From Alphaproteobacteria bacterium (GTDB lineage: Bacteria; Pseudomonadota; Alphaproteobacteria; UBA8366; GCA-2717185): DNA of 64,000 bases. The notes under the pieces are model-generated. The model saw nothing but the letters and a program-made list of their open reading frames with translations. It searched no databases and was not told the origin of the DNA. The DNA is taken from NCBI GenBank assembly GCA_012103325.1, contig WLWY01000018.1, positions 16,035-80,034 on the forward strand, read 5' to 3'. Below, in pieces: positions 1 to 8,847 of the stretch (position 1 is its first letter; each line of letters starts with the position of its first letter). A program made the position numbers and the translations under genes.

Positions 1-453
1 ACCTTGAACGGCGGTGCCGGAAACAATTCACTGTTTGGCGGCAGGGACGACGATGTGTTCCTGACGCAGGATACTGGCTTCGGCCGCCTCTTTGGCGGTA
101 CCGGTTTCGATACGCTGCGCTTCGAGGGCGCGGACCGGAGCTTCGACCTCAGCGCCTTGTCCGCCGGCCGGATCAATTCGCTCGAAGCCCTCGACATCAC
201 GGGAACCGGCGATAACACACTTATCATCGACACCGCCACCGTCCTGACCGCGACACAGGGTGTCAACGGCGAGACCGGCGCGGCCAACAGTCTGATCATC
301 GACGGTAATGCGGGCGACACGGTAAACGCCGACACAGGCTGGACCGACGCCGGCACCGCAACGATCGACGGCCAAGGGTATTCGGTGTACGAGAGCGCCG
401 CAAGTGACGCATCGCTTTACGTGGACAGCAATGTTGAGGTGAATGTCGGATAG
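1..453 (+). CDS. C-terminal fragment of RTX-type calcium-binding secreted protein (5' truncated by window)
   Basis: The reading frame is open from the first base and stops at a TAG (451-453), so the gene begins before the window. The first 35 residues contain glycine/aspartate-rich nonapeptide-like motifs (NGGAGNNSLFGG, LFGGTGFDTLRF) of the kind that bind calcium in hemolysin-type (RTX) proteins, which usually leave the cell through type I secretion. The remainder is acidic, Asn/Thr/Gly-rich and free of cysteine, as expected for a secreted C-terminal tail. No secretion genes lie nearby in the window. The family call rests on the repeats; the protein's actual role (adhesin, enzyme or toxin) cannot be judged from the tail. 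Confidence 0.75.
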   Translation, partial: TLNGGAGNNSLFGGRDDDVFLTQDTGFGRLFGGTGFDTLRFEGADRSFDLSALSAGRINSLEALDITGTGDNTLIIDTATVLTATQGVNGETGAANSLIIDGNAGDTVNADTGWTDAGTATIDGQGYSVYESAASDASLYVDSNVEVNVG

Positions 454-650
454 GCGACCGACGCGTTTTTTTCAGGCTGCGGCGGACGTTCAAACAAACC
501 GGACAAGGATTGTCTTGGGCTTCCGATCTCCCCTTGCGGCCACTGCCAGCCTGGAGTACCCCTACCACAACGCATCCGGGCGAGAACGTGTGCTGTCTTC
601 GCCTTTTTGAGGCGGTGCCCGCAGTTGCCAAACCCAGGGAGATCGAAACG

Positions 651-1229
651 ATGTCTGCGACCGATCCGAACCGTGTGATCCTGACCGGGGAGAACCCGTT
701 TATCCGCTTGAGTGCCGGCGAAGGCGCACCGGAGACCTGTGCCGCCAGTTTCTGGCGCATCCTGTTCTGCCCCGCCGGACCCGGTCACGTGCTCTATTAC
801 AAGAGCGAAACGACGAACGACCAATGGCGCATCTATTCCGACAACATCGCCATGGCGCGCTGGCTGCAGAACACCGTGCAGGGCATGTTGAACGCCGAGA
901 CGGCAGACATAGGGCTTCCCGTCACCGAGGCGGAATTCAGCAAATCGGGCGACCCGGCCTATTTTTGGACCGAGACGATCCTCTCCGCGGACGAGGAGAT
1001 CACGATGACCTGGCACGATTTGGGCGATCCGCTGCTGGTCCATACCGCGCCGAACGAGCCAGCAGAGCGGCGCTACGGCGTGTGCACCGTGCTGATCCCC
1101 GCACTCGGCGCGCGTCTGGTGCATAACGGCGTACAAGCGGTAGGGCTGCCACAAGCCACCGAACGTGACGGCCGGCCCTTCAGCACCTGCGCGCTAGCCT
1201 TTTCCGAAAGCTGGACCGAGGCACGATAA
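651..1229 (+). CDS. Hypothetical protein, 192 aa
   Basis: I do not recognise this protein. The start chosen is the ATG at 651, preceded by AGGGAG at 636-641; an in-frame extension upstream to 510 has poor protein character and no ribosome binding site. It is soluble, acidic and rich in Trp/Tyr, with no signal peptide or membrane segment. Residues around FCPAGPGHVLYYKSET and DPAYFWTETI suggest a compact beta-rich fold. It lies between the RTX fragment and a convergent thioesterase gene, with only 6 bases to the latter's stop codon. No function is proposed. Confidence 0.6.
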   Translation: MSATDPNRVILTGENPFIRLSAGEGAPETCAASFWRILFCPAGPGHVLYYKSETTNDQWRIYSDNIAMARWLQNTVQGMLNAETADIGLPVTEAEFSKSGDPAYFWTETILSADEEITMTWHDLGDPLLVHTAPNEPAERRYGVCTVLIPALGARLVHNGVQAVGLPQATERDGRPFSTCALAFSESWTEAR

Positions 1230-1235
1230 AGCCGT

Positions 1236-1655
1236 TTAGCCCGTCGGCGGTGCCATGCCGCCCGGATCGGTTTTGTGGACGCGGCGCGTCATGAAGGTAC
1301 CGAGGCCCGCTGCGCAGACGTCGCCGTTCACGTCATGCACCTCGCAGCGCACAACCGAGGTGCGTGAGCCGGCCCGGACCACATCTGCCGTCGCGGTCAT
1401 GCGTGGGCCGGTCGCGGCAGCAAGATAATTTACCTTCATCTCCAGGGTCGCCATCGGGCGTAGACGGGTGTCGTAATTACCACCAGCCGCCGCCGTCGCC
1501 ATCGCGATGTCGATCAATGCCGCCAGCACGCCGCCCTGCACCACTTCGCGCAGATTCCGCATATCGTCGGTGATGTTCAACCCGACGACCGCGTGGCCGT
1601 CCTCCATGACCTCGTACTCGACCCCCAGCCACTTGCGGAACCCTTCGTCCGGCAT
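1236..1655 (-). CDS. PaaI-family hotdog-fold thioesterase
   Basis: A 139-residue single hotdog domain probably hydrolysing acyl-CoA or aryl-CoA thioesters in the cytoplasm. The diagnostic segment is NLREVVQGGVLAALIDIAMATAA, where the Gly-Gly and the following Asp/Glu-type helix form the thioester pocket, followed by LEMKVNYLAAATGP. Length agrees with PaaI/YbgC-type enzymes (130-150 aa). The start at 1655 is preferred over one 14 codons upstream because GAGGGGAAG sits just before it. It is convergent with the unknown gene at 651-1229. Physiological substrate unknown. Confidence 0.85.
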   Translation of the reverse strand: MPDEGFRKWLGVEYEVMEDGHAVVGLNITDDMRNLREVVQGGVLAALIDIAMATAAAGGNYDTRLRPMATLEMKVNYLAAATGPRMTATADVVRAGSRTSVVRCEVHDVNGDVCAAGLGTFMTRRVHKTDPGGMAPPTG

Positions 1656-1794
1656 GTGCTTCCCCTCATCGTTCGCTCCTATTGGCGCGTTATCCAAGCC
1701 TGCCGGCCAGCCGCCGTCAACGGATTACCGGCTTACGCAGTTGACGCGGACATGGCAAAATAGACTGCAACACGAACAAGCAGGAGAATCGGCG

Positions 1795-2149
1795 ATGACA
1801 GCGACCGACATCGTCACGCATACCGACACCAAGGCGCTGATCGAATTCTCCGTCGAGAAGCGGGTCCGCAAAAAGCTGATCCGCGGCAAGACCATCATGT
1901 CCGACGTCACCTGCTTCGAGCCGGGCCAGGAAGGCGTAGCGCACAGCCACCCGAACCGCGACGAAATCTTCTTCGTCCTCGAAGGCAGCGGTTCGATGGT
2001 GGTCGAAGACGAAGCGATCCCGGTCTCTCAGGGCAGCATCATGCTGATCCCGGCCGGGACGCAACAAACATATGGCGCGGGCGGACAACAACTGCCGCTT
2101 CGTTGTCATGTTCACCAAGGGCGCAGGAATCAGCGAACCGCCGCCGTAA
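1795..2149 (+). pseudogene. Cupin-domain protein interrupted by a frameshift
   Basis: The ATG at 1795 follows CAGGAGA. The first 90 residues are a small cupin: HSHPNRDEIFFVLEGSGSM holds the metal-binding His-His-Glu pattern and the PVSQGSIMLIPAGTQ segment closes motif 2. Just after PAGTQ the frame shifts: the +1 frame continues with a sensible cupin C-terminus (MARADNNCRFVVMFTKGAG) and ends at TAA 2147-2149, whereas the original frame runs through basic non-cupin sequence deep into the otsA antisense strand to 2412. A single extra base in the A/C-rich run 2062-2070 explains this. It may be a real inactivating mutation or a sequencing error; the second-motif histidine would lie at the breakpoint. 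Confidence 0.75.
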
Positions 2150-2160
2150 GTATCAACGCG

Positions 2161-3567
2161 TTACGACGTCACCACGAACATATCCGGGGTCACATCGACG
2201 CCGGACAGCACGTCCAGGAAGGACTGGGTCCAGTCGGCGACGTCATGGCAACAAAGATCGGCATACATGGCCCGCCAGCGTGCCTTGCGCTCGTCGAGTG
2301 GCATATGCAGGGCGCGTTGCAGCGCTTCGCCAGTACTCTCCACATCGTAAGGATTAACGATTACGGCATCAGTCATCTGGCTCGCCGCGCCCGCGAAGCG
2401 CGACAGCACTAGTACCCCAGGGTCATTCGGGTCCTGCGCCGCTATATATTCCTTGGCAACCAAATTCATGCCGTCACGCAGCGGAGTGACGAATCCGATC
2501 TTGCTGGCGCGGAAGAAGCCGGCCAGCGTATGCCGGGCGAAGCCCTTGTTGAGATAGCGGGTCGGGACCCAGTCGAACTCCGCATAGGCACCGTTGATAT
2601 GCCCGGCAGCGGCTTCAAGCTCCTGACGGATGTCGACATATTCGGGCACATCCGCGCGCGAGGGCGGCGAGATCTGCATCATCACCACGCGGCCGCGATT
2701 CTCGGGATAGTTTTCCAGTAGGTGCTGGAACGCCGACATGCGCTGGATTAGGCCCTTGGAGTAGTCGAGGCGGTCCACGCCGATGATCAGATCGCGGTTA
2801 CCCAGACTGGTCATCAGGCGCTGGGTCATGCGCGAATTCGCTTCCTTTTCGGAGTAAGCGGTGACGGTTTCCGTATCGATCCCGATCGGAAAGACGCCCG
2901 CCCGAGTCTGCGTACCGTAAGCGTTGACCGTCCCGTCTTCTTCAACGGAACCACCGACCTCGCGGTAGATATAGTCGCCGAAGGCGCGGAAATCGCGTTC
3001 GGTCTGGAAGCCGATCACGTCGTAGGCGCAAAGCGCTCGCATAATGGCTTCATGTTGCGGCAGGGCACGAAAGATCTCCAGCGCAGGCCAGGGCGTGTGC
3101 AGAAAAAAGCCGATGCGCTGCCGGCTGCCCGCCTGACGAAGCAGCCCGCCCAGGGGGATCAAATGAAAGTCGTGCACCCAGATCAGATCGTCCGGCTTGA
3201 GCAATGGCAGCAACCGGCTGCACAGCAAATTATTGACTCGGAAATAGCCTTCCGAATAACGCTTGTGAAAGTCGACGAGATCGAGCCGGTAATGAAACAG
3301 CGGCCACAGGGTCCGGTTGGCGTAACCGAAATAATATTCGTCGTAATCGCTCTGCCGCAGATCGACGGTGGCGTATGCGACATTGTCGACGGTTGTGGTG
3401 TTGATATCCGTTGCGGTGCTGTTGCTGACCTCGCCGCTCCAGCCAAACCAGACACCACCGAAGCGGCGCAGCGCCGCATTCAGCGCGACGGCAAGGCCGC
3501 CCTGACTGCCGCGAGTGACGCCTTTGTCCACCGCAACCCGGTTTGAAACGATAACGAGGCGGCTCAA
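2161..3567 (-). CDS. otsA: Trehalose-6-phosphate synthase (GT20)
   Basis: Transfers glucose from UDP-glucose to glucose-6-phosphate to make trehalose-6-phosphate, an osmoprotectant precursor. The product of 468 aa matches OtsA (about 470). Seen: N-terminal SRLVIVSNRVAV, glycine loop GLAVALNAALRRFGG, the HDFHLIPL segment, the nucleotide-sugar site IGVDRLDYSKGLIQR, and DGMNLVAKEYIAAQ near the C-terminus. I place the start at the TTG at 3567 because GGGAGG lies 7 bases upstream and the predicted N-terminus then matches the family; the alternative ATG at 3582 adds five residues and lacks a binding site. The TTG overlaps the stop of the GH15 gene (TTGA), implying translational coupling. Third gene of the trehalose operon. 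Confidence 0.93.
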   Translation of the reverse strand: MSRLVIVSNRVAVDKGVTRGSQGGLAVALNAALRRFGGVWFGWSGEVSNSTATDINTTTVDNVAYATVDLRQSDYDEYYFGYANRTLWPLFHYRLDLVDFHKRYSEGYFRVNNLLCSRLLPLLKPDDLIWVHDFHLIPLGGLLRQAGSRQRIGFFLHTPWPALEIFRALPQHEAIMRALCAYDVIGFQTERDFRAFGDYIYREVGGSVEEDGTVNAYGTQTRAGVFPIGIDTETVTAYSEKEANSRMTQRLMTSLGNRDLIIGVDRLDYSKGLIQRMSAFQHLLENYPENRGRVVMMQISPPSRADVPEYVDIRQELEAAAGHINGAYAEFDWVPTRYLNKGFARHTLAGFFRASKIGFVTPLRDGMNLVAKEYIAAQDPNDPGVLVLSRFAGAASQMTDAVIVNPYDVESTGEALQRALHMPLDERKARWRAMYADLCCHDVADWTQSFLDVLSGVDVTPDMFVVTS

Positions 3568-5351
3568 AACGCGGCCTCCCATGGTTTCGACAGTTTCATC
3601 GCCGATTTTATCAGGCCGACCATGGAATAGGTCTGCGGGAAATTTCCCCACAGAGTTCGCGTATCCGGGTCGACATCCTCCGACAATAGGCCCATTGGGT
3701 TGCGACACGCCAGCATGTTCTCGAACAGCTCGCGCGCCTCTTCGGTTCGGCCGACCGCGATCAACGCATCAATGTACCAGAAGGTGCAGATATTGAATGA
3801 CGTTTCCGGCATGCCGAAATCGTCCGGACGGTTGTAGCGGTAGAGATACGGTCCCCGCCGCAACCGGTCCTCGACGAAAGCCAAGGTACCGAGGAAGCGC
3901 GGATCGTCCGCCGCCAAAAAGCCCAGCTCCGGCATCAACAGCAAGCTCGCATCTGCACCATCGCCGCCGAACACGTCGGTGAAGCTCTCCAGTTCCGCAT
4001 TCCAGGCGCGCTTCAGAGTCTCGCGCCGGATCCGGTCGGCATGACCGCGCCAATATGTTTCGCGATCCGCAATCTCGAGCCGGGCGCAGATACGCGCCAG
4101 TCTGTCGCACGCCGCCCAGCACATCATGCTGGAGAAGGTATGAACATCCTGTCGGGTCCGCAGTTCCCATAGCCCCGCATCCGGCACGTTCCACCGCTTT
4201 ACCGCCTGCTCGCCAAGACGCTCCAGACGGCGCAGCAAGGTGGTGTCGCCCAATGTGGTCAAACGCTGGTCGAAGAAGCTCTGCGCACAGGCGAGGATCA
4301 CGCTGCCGTAACCGTCATTCTGAACCTGGGTGTAGGCGCCATTGCCGACCCGCACCGGCCCCATCCCGTTATAGCCCTTCAGCGACGGAATCTCGGATTC
4401 GTCGAGCCGGCTTTCCAGCGTGATACCGAAGACCGGTTGCAGGTATCCGTCTTCGGTCGCCGCGACGATATTGCTGATATAGCTGAGATAGCCTTCCATG
4501 GTCCGGGTTACGCCGAGCTGATTCAGCGCATGAACGACGAAGTAGGAATCCCGAAGCCAGCAATAGCGATAATCCCAATTGCGCTGTGAGTCCGGCGCCT
4601 CAGGGATCGATGTCGTCAGCGCCGCGATAATGGCGCCGCTTTCCTCGAAGCTGGATAGCTTGAGCGTAATGGCGGCGCGGATAACCGCGTCCTGCCATTC
4701 GAAGGGTATCGACAAATAGCGGCACCATTCGCTCCAATATTCGTCCGTCCGCTCGTAAAACTCCTTGCCCATCTCGGCCGCGCCTTGGGTCAGACTTTCA
4801 TCGGGGCCAAGTACGAGCGTAATGGGCGCTTCCAGGACAAAGGGTATTTCATCGTCGATATAAGAGACCGGTGCATCCGTCGTGAGCCGAAGGGTCAAAT
4901 CCGGCATGACGTAACGAATATGATTGGATCCGCGCGTCCGTTCAGGTTGCCGCGCGCCGTGATTACACGTCGGTCGCAGCCGTACCTGGATGCGCGGCGT
5001 CCCGCTAAGCGGGCGGATATGGCGCACCAGCATCGTCGGCCGGAACACGCGGCCAAATTGCTTGAACCGGGGCGCGAAGTCCGTGATCTCGATGGCATTT
5101 CCGTTGTCGTCATAGAGATTGGTGATGACGATCGCCGAATTGCGGCGATAGAATTGCTCCGTTCGCATATGCCCAAAGAGCGAGACTTCATAGAATCCCT
5201 TCTCGTCCTCGCCACCATTGTTGAGGAGCGAACAGAACACCGGATCGCCATCGAAACGGGGCATGCAGGACCACACGATGCGCGCCTGCGCATCGATCAG
5301 GGCGCCGATCGTGCAGTTACCGATGACGGCGAGGTCGAGATTTGAATTCAC
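3564..5351 (-). CDS. GH15 family glycoside hydrolase (trehalase/glucoamylase-like)
   Basis: A 595-residue cytosolic GH15 enzyme, with the N-terminal beta-sandwich (GNCTIGALIDAQARIVWSCMPRFD) followed by the (alpha/alpha)6 barrel. The catalytic region shows NWDYRYCWLRDSYF and DAGLWELR, and the C-terminal GNFPQTYSMVGLI signature is typical of the bacterial GH15 proteins found next to ots genes, several of which cleave alpha,alpha-trehalose. The start is the GTG at 5351, overlapping the otsB stop as GTGA; a longer in-frame extension to 5399 lies entirely within otsB. Having a probable trehalase between otsB and otsA suggests tight control of trehalose turnover, or another alpha-glucoside as substrate. 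Substrate is inferred. Confidence 0.88.
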   Translation of the reverse strand: MNSNLDLAVIGNCTIGALIDAQARIVWSCMPRFDGDPVFCSLLNNGGEDEKGFYEVSLFGHMRTEQFYRRNSAIVITNLYDDNGNAIEITDFAPRFKQFGRVFRPTMLVRHIRPLSGTPRIQVRLRPTCNHGARQPERTRGSNHIRYVMPDLTLRLTTDAPVSYIDDEIPFVLEAPITLVLGPDESLTQGAAEMGKEFYERTDEYWSEWCRYLSIPFEWQDAVIRAAITLKLSSFEESGAIIAALTTSIPEAPDSQRNWDYRYCWLRDSYFVVHALNQLGVTRTMEGYLSYISNIVAATEDGYLQPVFGITLESRLDESEIPSLKGYNGMGPVRVGNGAYTQVQNDGYGSVILACAQSFFDQRLTTLGDTTLLRRLERLGEQAVKRWNVPDAGLWELRTRQDVHTFSSMMCWAACDRLARICARLEIADRETYWRGHADRIRRETLKRAWNAELESFTDVFGGDGADASLLLMPELGFLAADDPRFLGTLAFVEDRLRRGPYLYRYNRPDDFGMPETSFNICTFWYIDALIAVGRTEEARELFENMLACRNPMGLLSEDVDPDTRTLWGNFPQTYSMVGLIKSAMKLSKPWEAAF

Positions 5352-6121
5352 GGCGTGCTCCGGCTGCTGTCCAAACTGTCCGCCAAATCCTGCAACCACG
5401 CGATAACCGATGCGACATCAGTTATGGCATATTGCGCGACGGACTCACTGGGATCACCGACGCGGATAGACACCCCGCCCCGCGCATTGACGAGCCGGAA
5501 TCCATCCTCGTCGGTCACATCGTCGCCGATGAAAACCGGCATGCGGCCGGCAAACGGCGGTTCTTCCAAAAAGCACGCTACGGCGATGCCCTTGTCCACG
5601 GCCTGAGATTTTATTTCAAAAACCATCTTGCCTTCGAGGCAGTGAAGATCGTCCCGGTCCGCGATGAGCGCGAGGACCATCTTGCGGGCGTCGGTTTCGA
5701 TTGCCGGTGCCTGGCGGTAGTGCAGCGCCAGGGCAGAGCCCTTATCTTCCAGCAACACGCCTTCATGGCAATCGGCGAATTGGCGCAAGGGCCCGCGAAT
5801 GTCATCCACGACCCCTGCTGTTTCCGCATGGTGCAGCAGGCCCTGCGCATCGCGGCGCTGCAATCCGTGCAAACCGGCGATCGGCAGCCGCAAAGGTGCG
5901 AAGATCGTATCGAGGTCATCGATCGCCCGACCGCTTACAAGCGCGAGCGCGCCGCCAAGCCGATCTTCCAGCCGCGTCAAAATTCCAGGCAAAGACGCAC
6001 GCGGCGCCACCGCATCCGGATGATGCGCGATGTCGAGCAGCGTACCGTCCACATCGAGAAACAGCGCGATATCACGCGTGAAAACGGGCGATGGTCTTGG
6101 CAGAGGGCTGGTCCAGTCCAG
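5348..6121 (-). CDS. otsB: Trehalose-6-phosphate phosphatase (HAD superfamily)
   Basis: Dephosphorylates trehalose-6-phosphate. HAD motifs seen: LFLDVDGTLL (nucleophile Asp), SGRAIDDL (motif II region), and FIGDDVTDEDGF (metal-binding aspartates), with the internal VDKGIAVACFLEEPPF region of the cap. The first obvious start, GTG at 6052, would remove the nucleophile Asp of DVDGT, so translation must begin upstream. The upstream open frame (to a TGA) offers no ATG, GTG or TTG; the best candidate is a CTG at 6119-6121 with AAGGA 8 bases before it, giving 257 aa, close to the family norm of 230-270. The start is therefore uncertain, the identity is not. First gene of the otsB-GH15-otsA operon. 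Confidence 0.88.
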   Translation of the reverse strand: MDWTSPLPRPSPVFTRDIALFLDVDGTLLDIAHHPDAVAPRASLPGILTRLEDRLGGALALVSGRAIDDLDTIFAPLRLPIAGLHGLQRRDAQGLLHHAETAGVVDDIRGPLRQFADCHEGVLLEDKGSALALHYRQAPAIETDARKMVLALIADRDDLHCLEGKMVFEIKSQAVDKGIAVACFLEEPPFAGRMPVFIGDDVTDEDGFRLVNARGGVSIRVGDPSESVAQYAITDVASVIAWLQDLADSLDSSRSTP

Positions 6122-6444
6122 CGGTCTTATCCTTCAGCGAGTAAAGTCACAGGAAAGCCTTCCGGCATATGCATTTGGACACGCACCGTCCGCCCTCGTG
6201 CGATGATACCGGCGAACCGATGCCGGTATCAACGCTGCGAAGCGCAGAAACATTTTCGCGCGAGCTTCCGAGCCAAAACATACAGCAAGATCATCCACAG
6301 CTGATTTATTAATACTTTCTATCGCGTTAACCATGAAAAATGCCTTAATCCTTATACTAACTTAAGGATGAATTTTCAGATTTTCTCAATCTTAAACTGG
6401 CAATATCCGTTGTAGCGGACCGTAACCGACTCTGGATTGAGCTC
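6122..6444. other. Divergent intergenic region between trehalose operon and sensor kinase
   Basis: This 323-base AT-richer stretch must hold the promoters of otsB (leftward) and the sensor kinase (rightward). Seen: a short inverted repeat ATCCTTA (6348-6354) / TAAGGAT (6363-6369) that could be an operator, and on the minus strand a 13-19 codon open frame (6127-6168, extendable upstream) whose TAA ends five bases before the proposed otsB CTG start and whose last codons carry the AAGGA ribosome site. A 66-codon frame at 6134-6334 on the minus strand has no protein-like character and is not called. No confident -35/-10 pair was identified. Confidence 0.4.
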
Positions 6445-8709
6445 ATGTCGACATATGCTCCTGTTCACGAGCCAGCGCTTGCCGACACCGAGGGCTCGTT
6501 CGATCAGGTCTTTGGCAATCGCGATGTGCAAACGCGGCTTCTCCACTCCGGCAATTTCTGGGCATGGGGCACGCTGCTCGTGCTGCTTTTGCTTACGGGC
6601 TTGGCCTATAGCATTACGAAAACGATCACGGAACGCGCCGCGCTGGCGGAGTTCGGATACCGAAACACCGAAGTCATCCACACTATCGAAGATCGGATGA
6701 CGGCGTACACGCAATCCTTGCAAGGGGGCCTCGGCCTGTTCAGGGCGTCCTCCAATGTCGACCGGTCGGAGTTTCGCACATATGTCGACACGCTTGATCT
6801 GCACAACCTGTTCCCCGGCATCCAGGGCCTCGGATATGCGGAATGGGTCACGCCGTCGAGGCGCAACGAATATGAGCGCTCTATCCGGGCACAAGGATAC
6901 CCCGACTTCAAGATTCGTCCGTCCGGCGTGCGCGACATATATTCCTCTATCACCTATCTTGAACCCTTCGACGAACGCAACCGTCAAGCCTTCGGTTATG
7001 ACATGTTTGCGCAGGAAACACGCCGGCGCGCGATGGAACTTGCCCGGGATACGGGAGAGGTTGCAATCTCGGGCAGGGTGACGCTGGTCCAGGAAATTAC
7101 AGAGGACGTGCAGCCTGGCTTCCTGATGTATGTTCCGTTTTACGGCAACGCGACTCCGGACGACATACGGGAACGGCGACTAAAGAGTAGAGGTTTCATC
7201 TACAGTGCATTTCGCATGCACGACCTCATGCAAGGCATCCTCGGTCGGCGTTTTGCCGAGGTTCGGTTGCAAATTTACGACGACGGCAATCAAACCGATG
7301 GCGCCCTCATGTTCGATAGCGCTCCCGATTCGATGCATAATGATCCGAAATTCGTCACCACCAAGCTCATAACCATCGGGCAGCGAGACTGGGCAATTAG
7401 GACATCGAGCCTGCCCTATTTCGAACAGCTGCTCGACCGCCAAAAAGCCTTCATGATTCTCGCAGCCGGCGTTCTCACCAGCGTTCTGGTGTTCGGCATC
7501 TTATGGTCCCTCGCCGGCACGCGTCGCCGGGCGCAGAACATCGCAACAAGAATGACGGTATCGCTGAACGAGGCCATCCAGCAGGCGAAAGACCGGCAAG
7601 CGCGGATTAGCGCTGTCGTCGAAACGGTCGTCGACGGCATCATCACCATCGACAATCAAGGCAACATCGAAACCTTTAACCCCGCAGCAGAGAAGATATT
7701 TGGCTACACCAGCGCGGAAATTACTGGCATGAACGTTAAGAGTCTGATGCCGCAGCCCTTTCGGAAGGAACACGACACCTACCTGAAAAACTACCGCGAG
7801 ACCAAGAACGCACAGGTTATCGGCAACGACCGGGAAGTCATGGGCCGCCGCAAGGACGGGTCGACCTTCCCGATGGATTTGGCAATCGGAGAAATGGTTA
7901 TCGACGGCCGACAGATGTTTACAGGTATCGTCCGCGACATTTCCGAACGCAAGCAGATCGAGCGAATGAAGAGCGAATTCGTCGCTACCGTGAGCCACGA
8001 ACTGCGGACGCCGCTGACCTCGATTGTCGGCTCGCTCGGACTCCTCAAAGCAGATGTGCTCGGTGAGCTCCCCAACAACATCAAATCCATGTTGGAAATC
8101 GCGCACAGAAACGGCGACCGGTTGGTCCATCTTCTCAACGACATCCTCGATGTCGAGAAGATGGAAGCGGGGAAACTCGAATATGTGATGCAACCTCTGG
8201 ACATCACAGGATTGGTAACTGACGCAATCGAGGCCAACAAAGGCTATGCGGATACCTATGGCGTAGTCTTTGCGATTGGCCAGCGGGTACCGTCCGCCAT
8301 GGTTCAGGCGGACGCGGCCCGTTTGATGCAGGTAATGTCAAACCTGATGTCGAACGCGGCCAAATTTTCGCCCAAGGGGGACGAAATTGAAATCTCCGTT
8401 GCGATGTCGGCGGATCTTGTTCGCGTGACAGTGCAGGATAGGGGACCCGGAATTCGTCCCGAATACCGGGACAAGATATTCGAAAAATTCTCGCAGGCCG
8501 ACTCATCGGATTCCCGGGCCAAAGACGGAACTGGGCTGGGCCTCAACATCACCAAGTCGATCGTCGAAAGCCATGGCGGCAAGATCGATTTCGACTCCGA
8601 GATCGGCAAGGGAACAGCCTTCTATTTCGAGCTGCCGCTCTGCCACATTCTGTCTTCACAATGCGCCCCGGAACCGCAACAGCAAGCCGCGATGATCGAC
8701 GCGCTCTGA
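6445..8709 (+). CDS. CHASE-PAS hybrid-less sensor histidine kinase
   Basis: A 754-residue inner-membrane sensor. Order: short cytoplasmic N-terminus, TM1 (about 40-58), periplasmic CHASE domain (about 80-290, including FPGIQGLGYAEWV and RRAMELARDTGEVAISGRV), TM2 (about 338-356), PAS domain (about 390-500, ETFNPAAEKIFGYTSAEITG), HisKA with the phosphoacceptor His518 in SHELRTPL, and HATPase_c with N box (MSNLMSNAAKFSP), G1 box (DRGPGIRPEY) and G2 box (GTGLGLNITKSIVESHGG). CHASE domains bind small extracellular ligands such as cytokinin-like or aromatic compounds; the ligand here is unknown. No receiver domain and no adjacent response regulator gene, so it is an orphan that must signal to a distant partner. 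Confidence 0.92.
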   Translation: MSTYAPVHEPALADTEGSFDQVFGNRDVQTRLLHSGNFWAWGTLLVLLLLTGLAYSITKTITERAALAEFGYRNTEVIHTIEDRMTAYTQSLQGGLGLFRASSNVDRSEFRTYVDTLDLHNLFPGIQGLGYAEWVTPSRRNEYERSIRAQGYPDFKIRPSGVRDIYSSITYLEPFDERNRQAFGYDMFAQETRRRAMELARDTGEVAISGRVTLVQEITEDVQPGFLMYVPFYGNATPDDIRERRLKSRGFIYSAFRMHDLMQGILGRRFAEVRLQIYDDGNQTDGALMFDSAPDSMHNDPKFVTTKLITIGQRDWAIRTSSLPYFEQLLDRQKAFMILAAGVLTSVLVFGILWSLAGTRRRAQNIATRMTVSLNEAIQQAKDRQARISAVVETVVDGIITIDNQGNIETFNPAAEKIFGYTSAEITGMNVKSLMPQPFRKEHDTYLKNYRETKNAQVIGNDREVMGRRKDGSTFPMDLAIGEMVIDGRQMFTGIVRDISERKQIERMKSEFVATVSHELRTPLTSIVGSLGLLKADVLGELPNNIKSMLEIAHRNGDRLVHLLNDILDVEKMEAGKLEYVMQPLDITGLVTDAIEANKGYADTYGVVFAIGQRVPSAMVQADAARLMQVMSNLMSNAAKFSPKGDEIEISVAMSADLVRVTVQDRGPGIRPEYRDKIFEKFSQADSSDSRAKDGTGLGLNITKSIVESHGGKIDFDSEIGKGTAFYFELPLCHILSSQCAPEPQQQAAMIDAL

Positions 8710-8847
8710 GGCTCTGCTCCTTATAGCGCACGGGCGGCGAGACTCCATATTCCACCGCGTAGCGCGTACCGATCTTAATCTCATCCGAACTCGTAACGCC
8801 GGAGCTAAAGCCGAGATAGCGCAGCGAGATTGATTTTTCTAGGTATT
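8710..8847. other. Intergenic spacer with protein-like remnant on minus strand
   Basis: Between the kinase stop and the tRNA-Leu 3' end. On the minus strand, one frame starting next to the tRNA reads about 40 codons with protein-like composition (for example RYLGFSSGVTSSDEIK and TRYAVEYGVSPPVRYK), then enters the antisense of the kinase gene. It has no start codon of its own and could be the stub of a gene cut by a past insertion beside the tRNA. Evidence is weak; it could also be chance. Confidence 0.25.

Noticed and set aside
6134..6334. 66-codon open frame in the otsB-kinase gap
   Set aside because: No ribosome site or protein-like composition; more likely promoter DNA.
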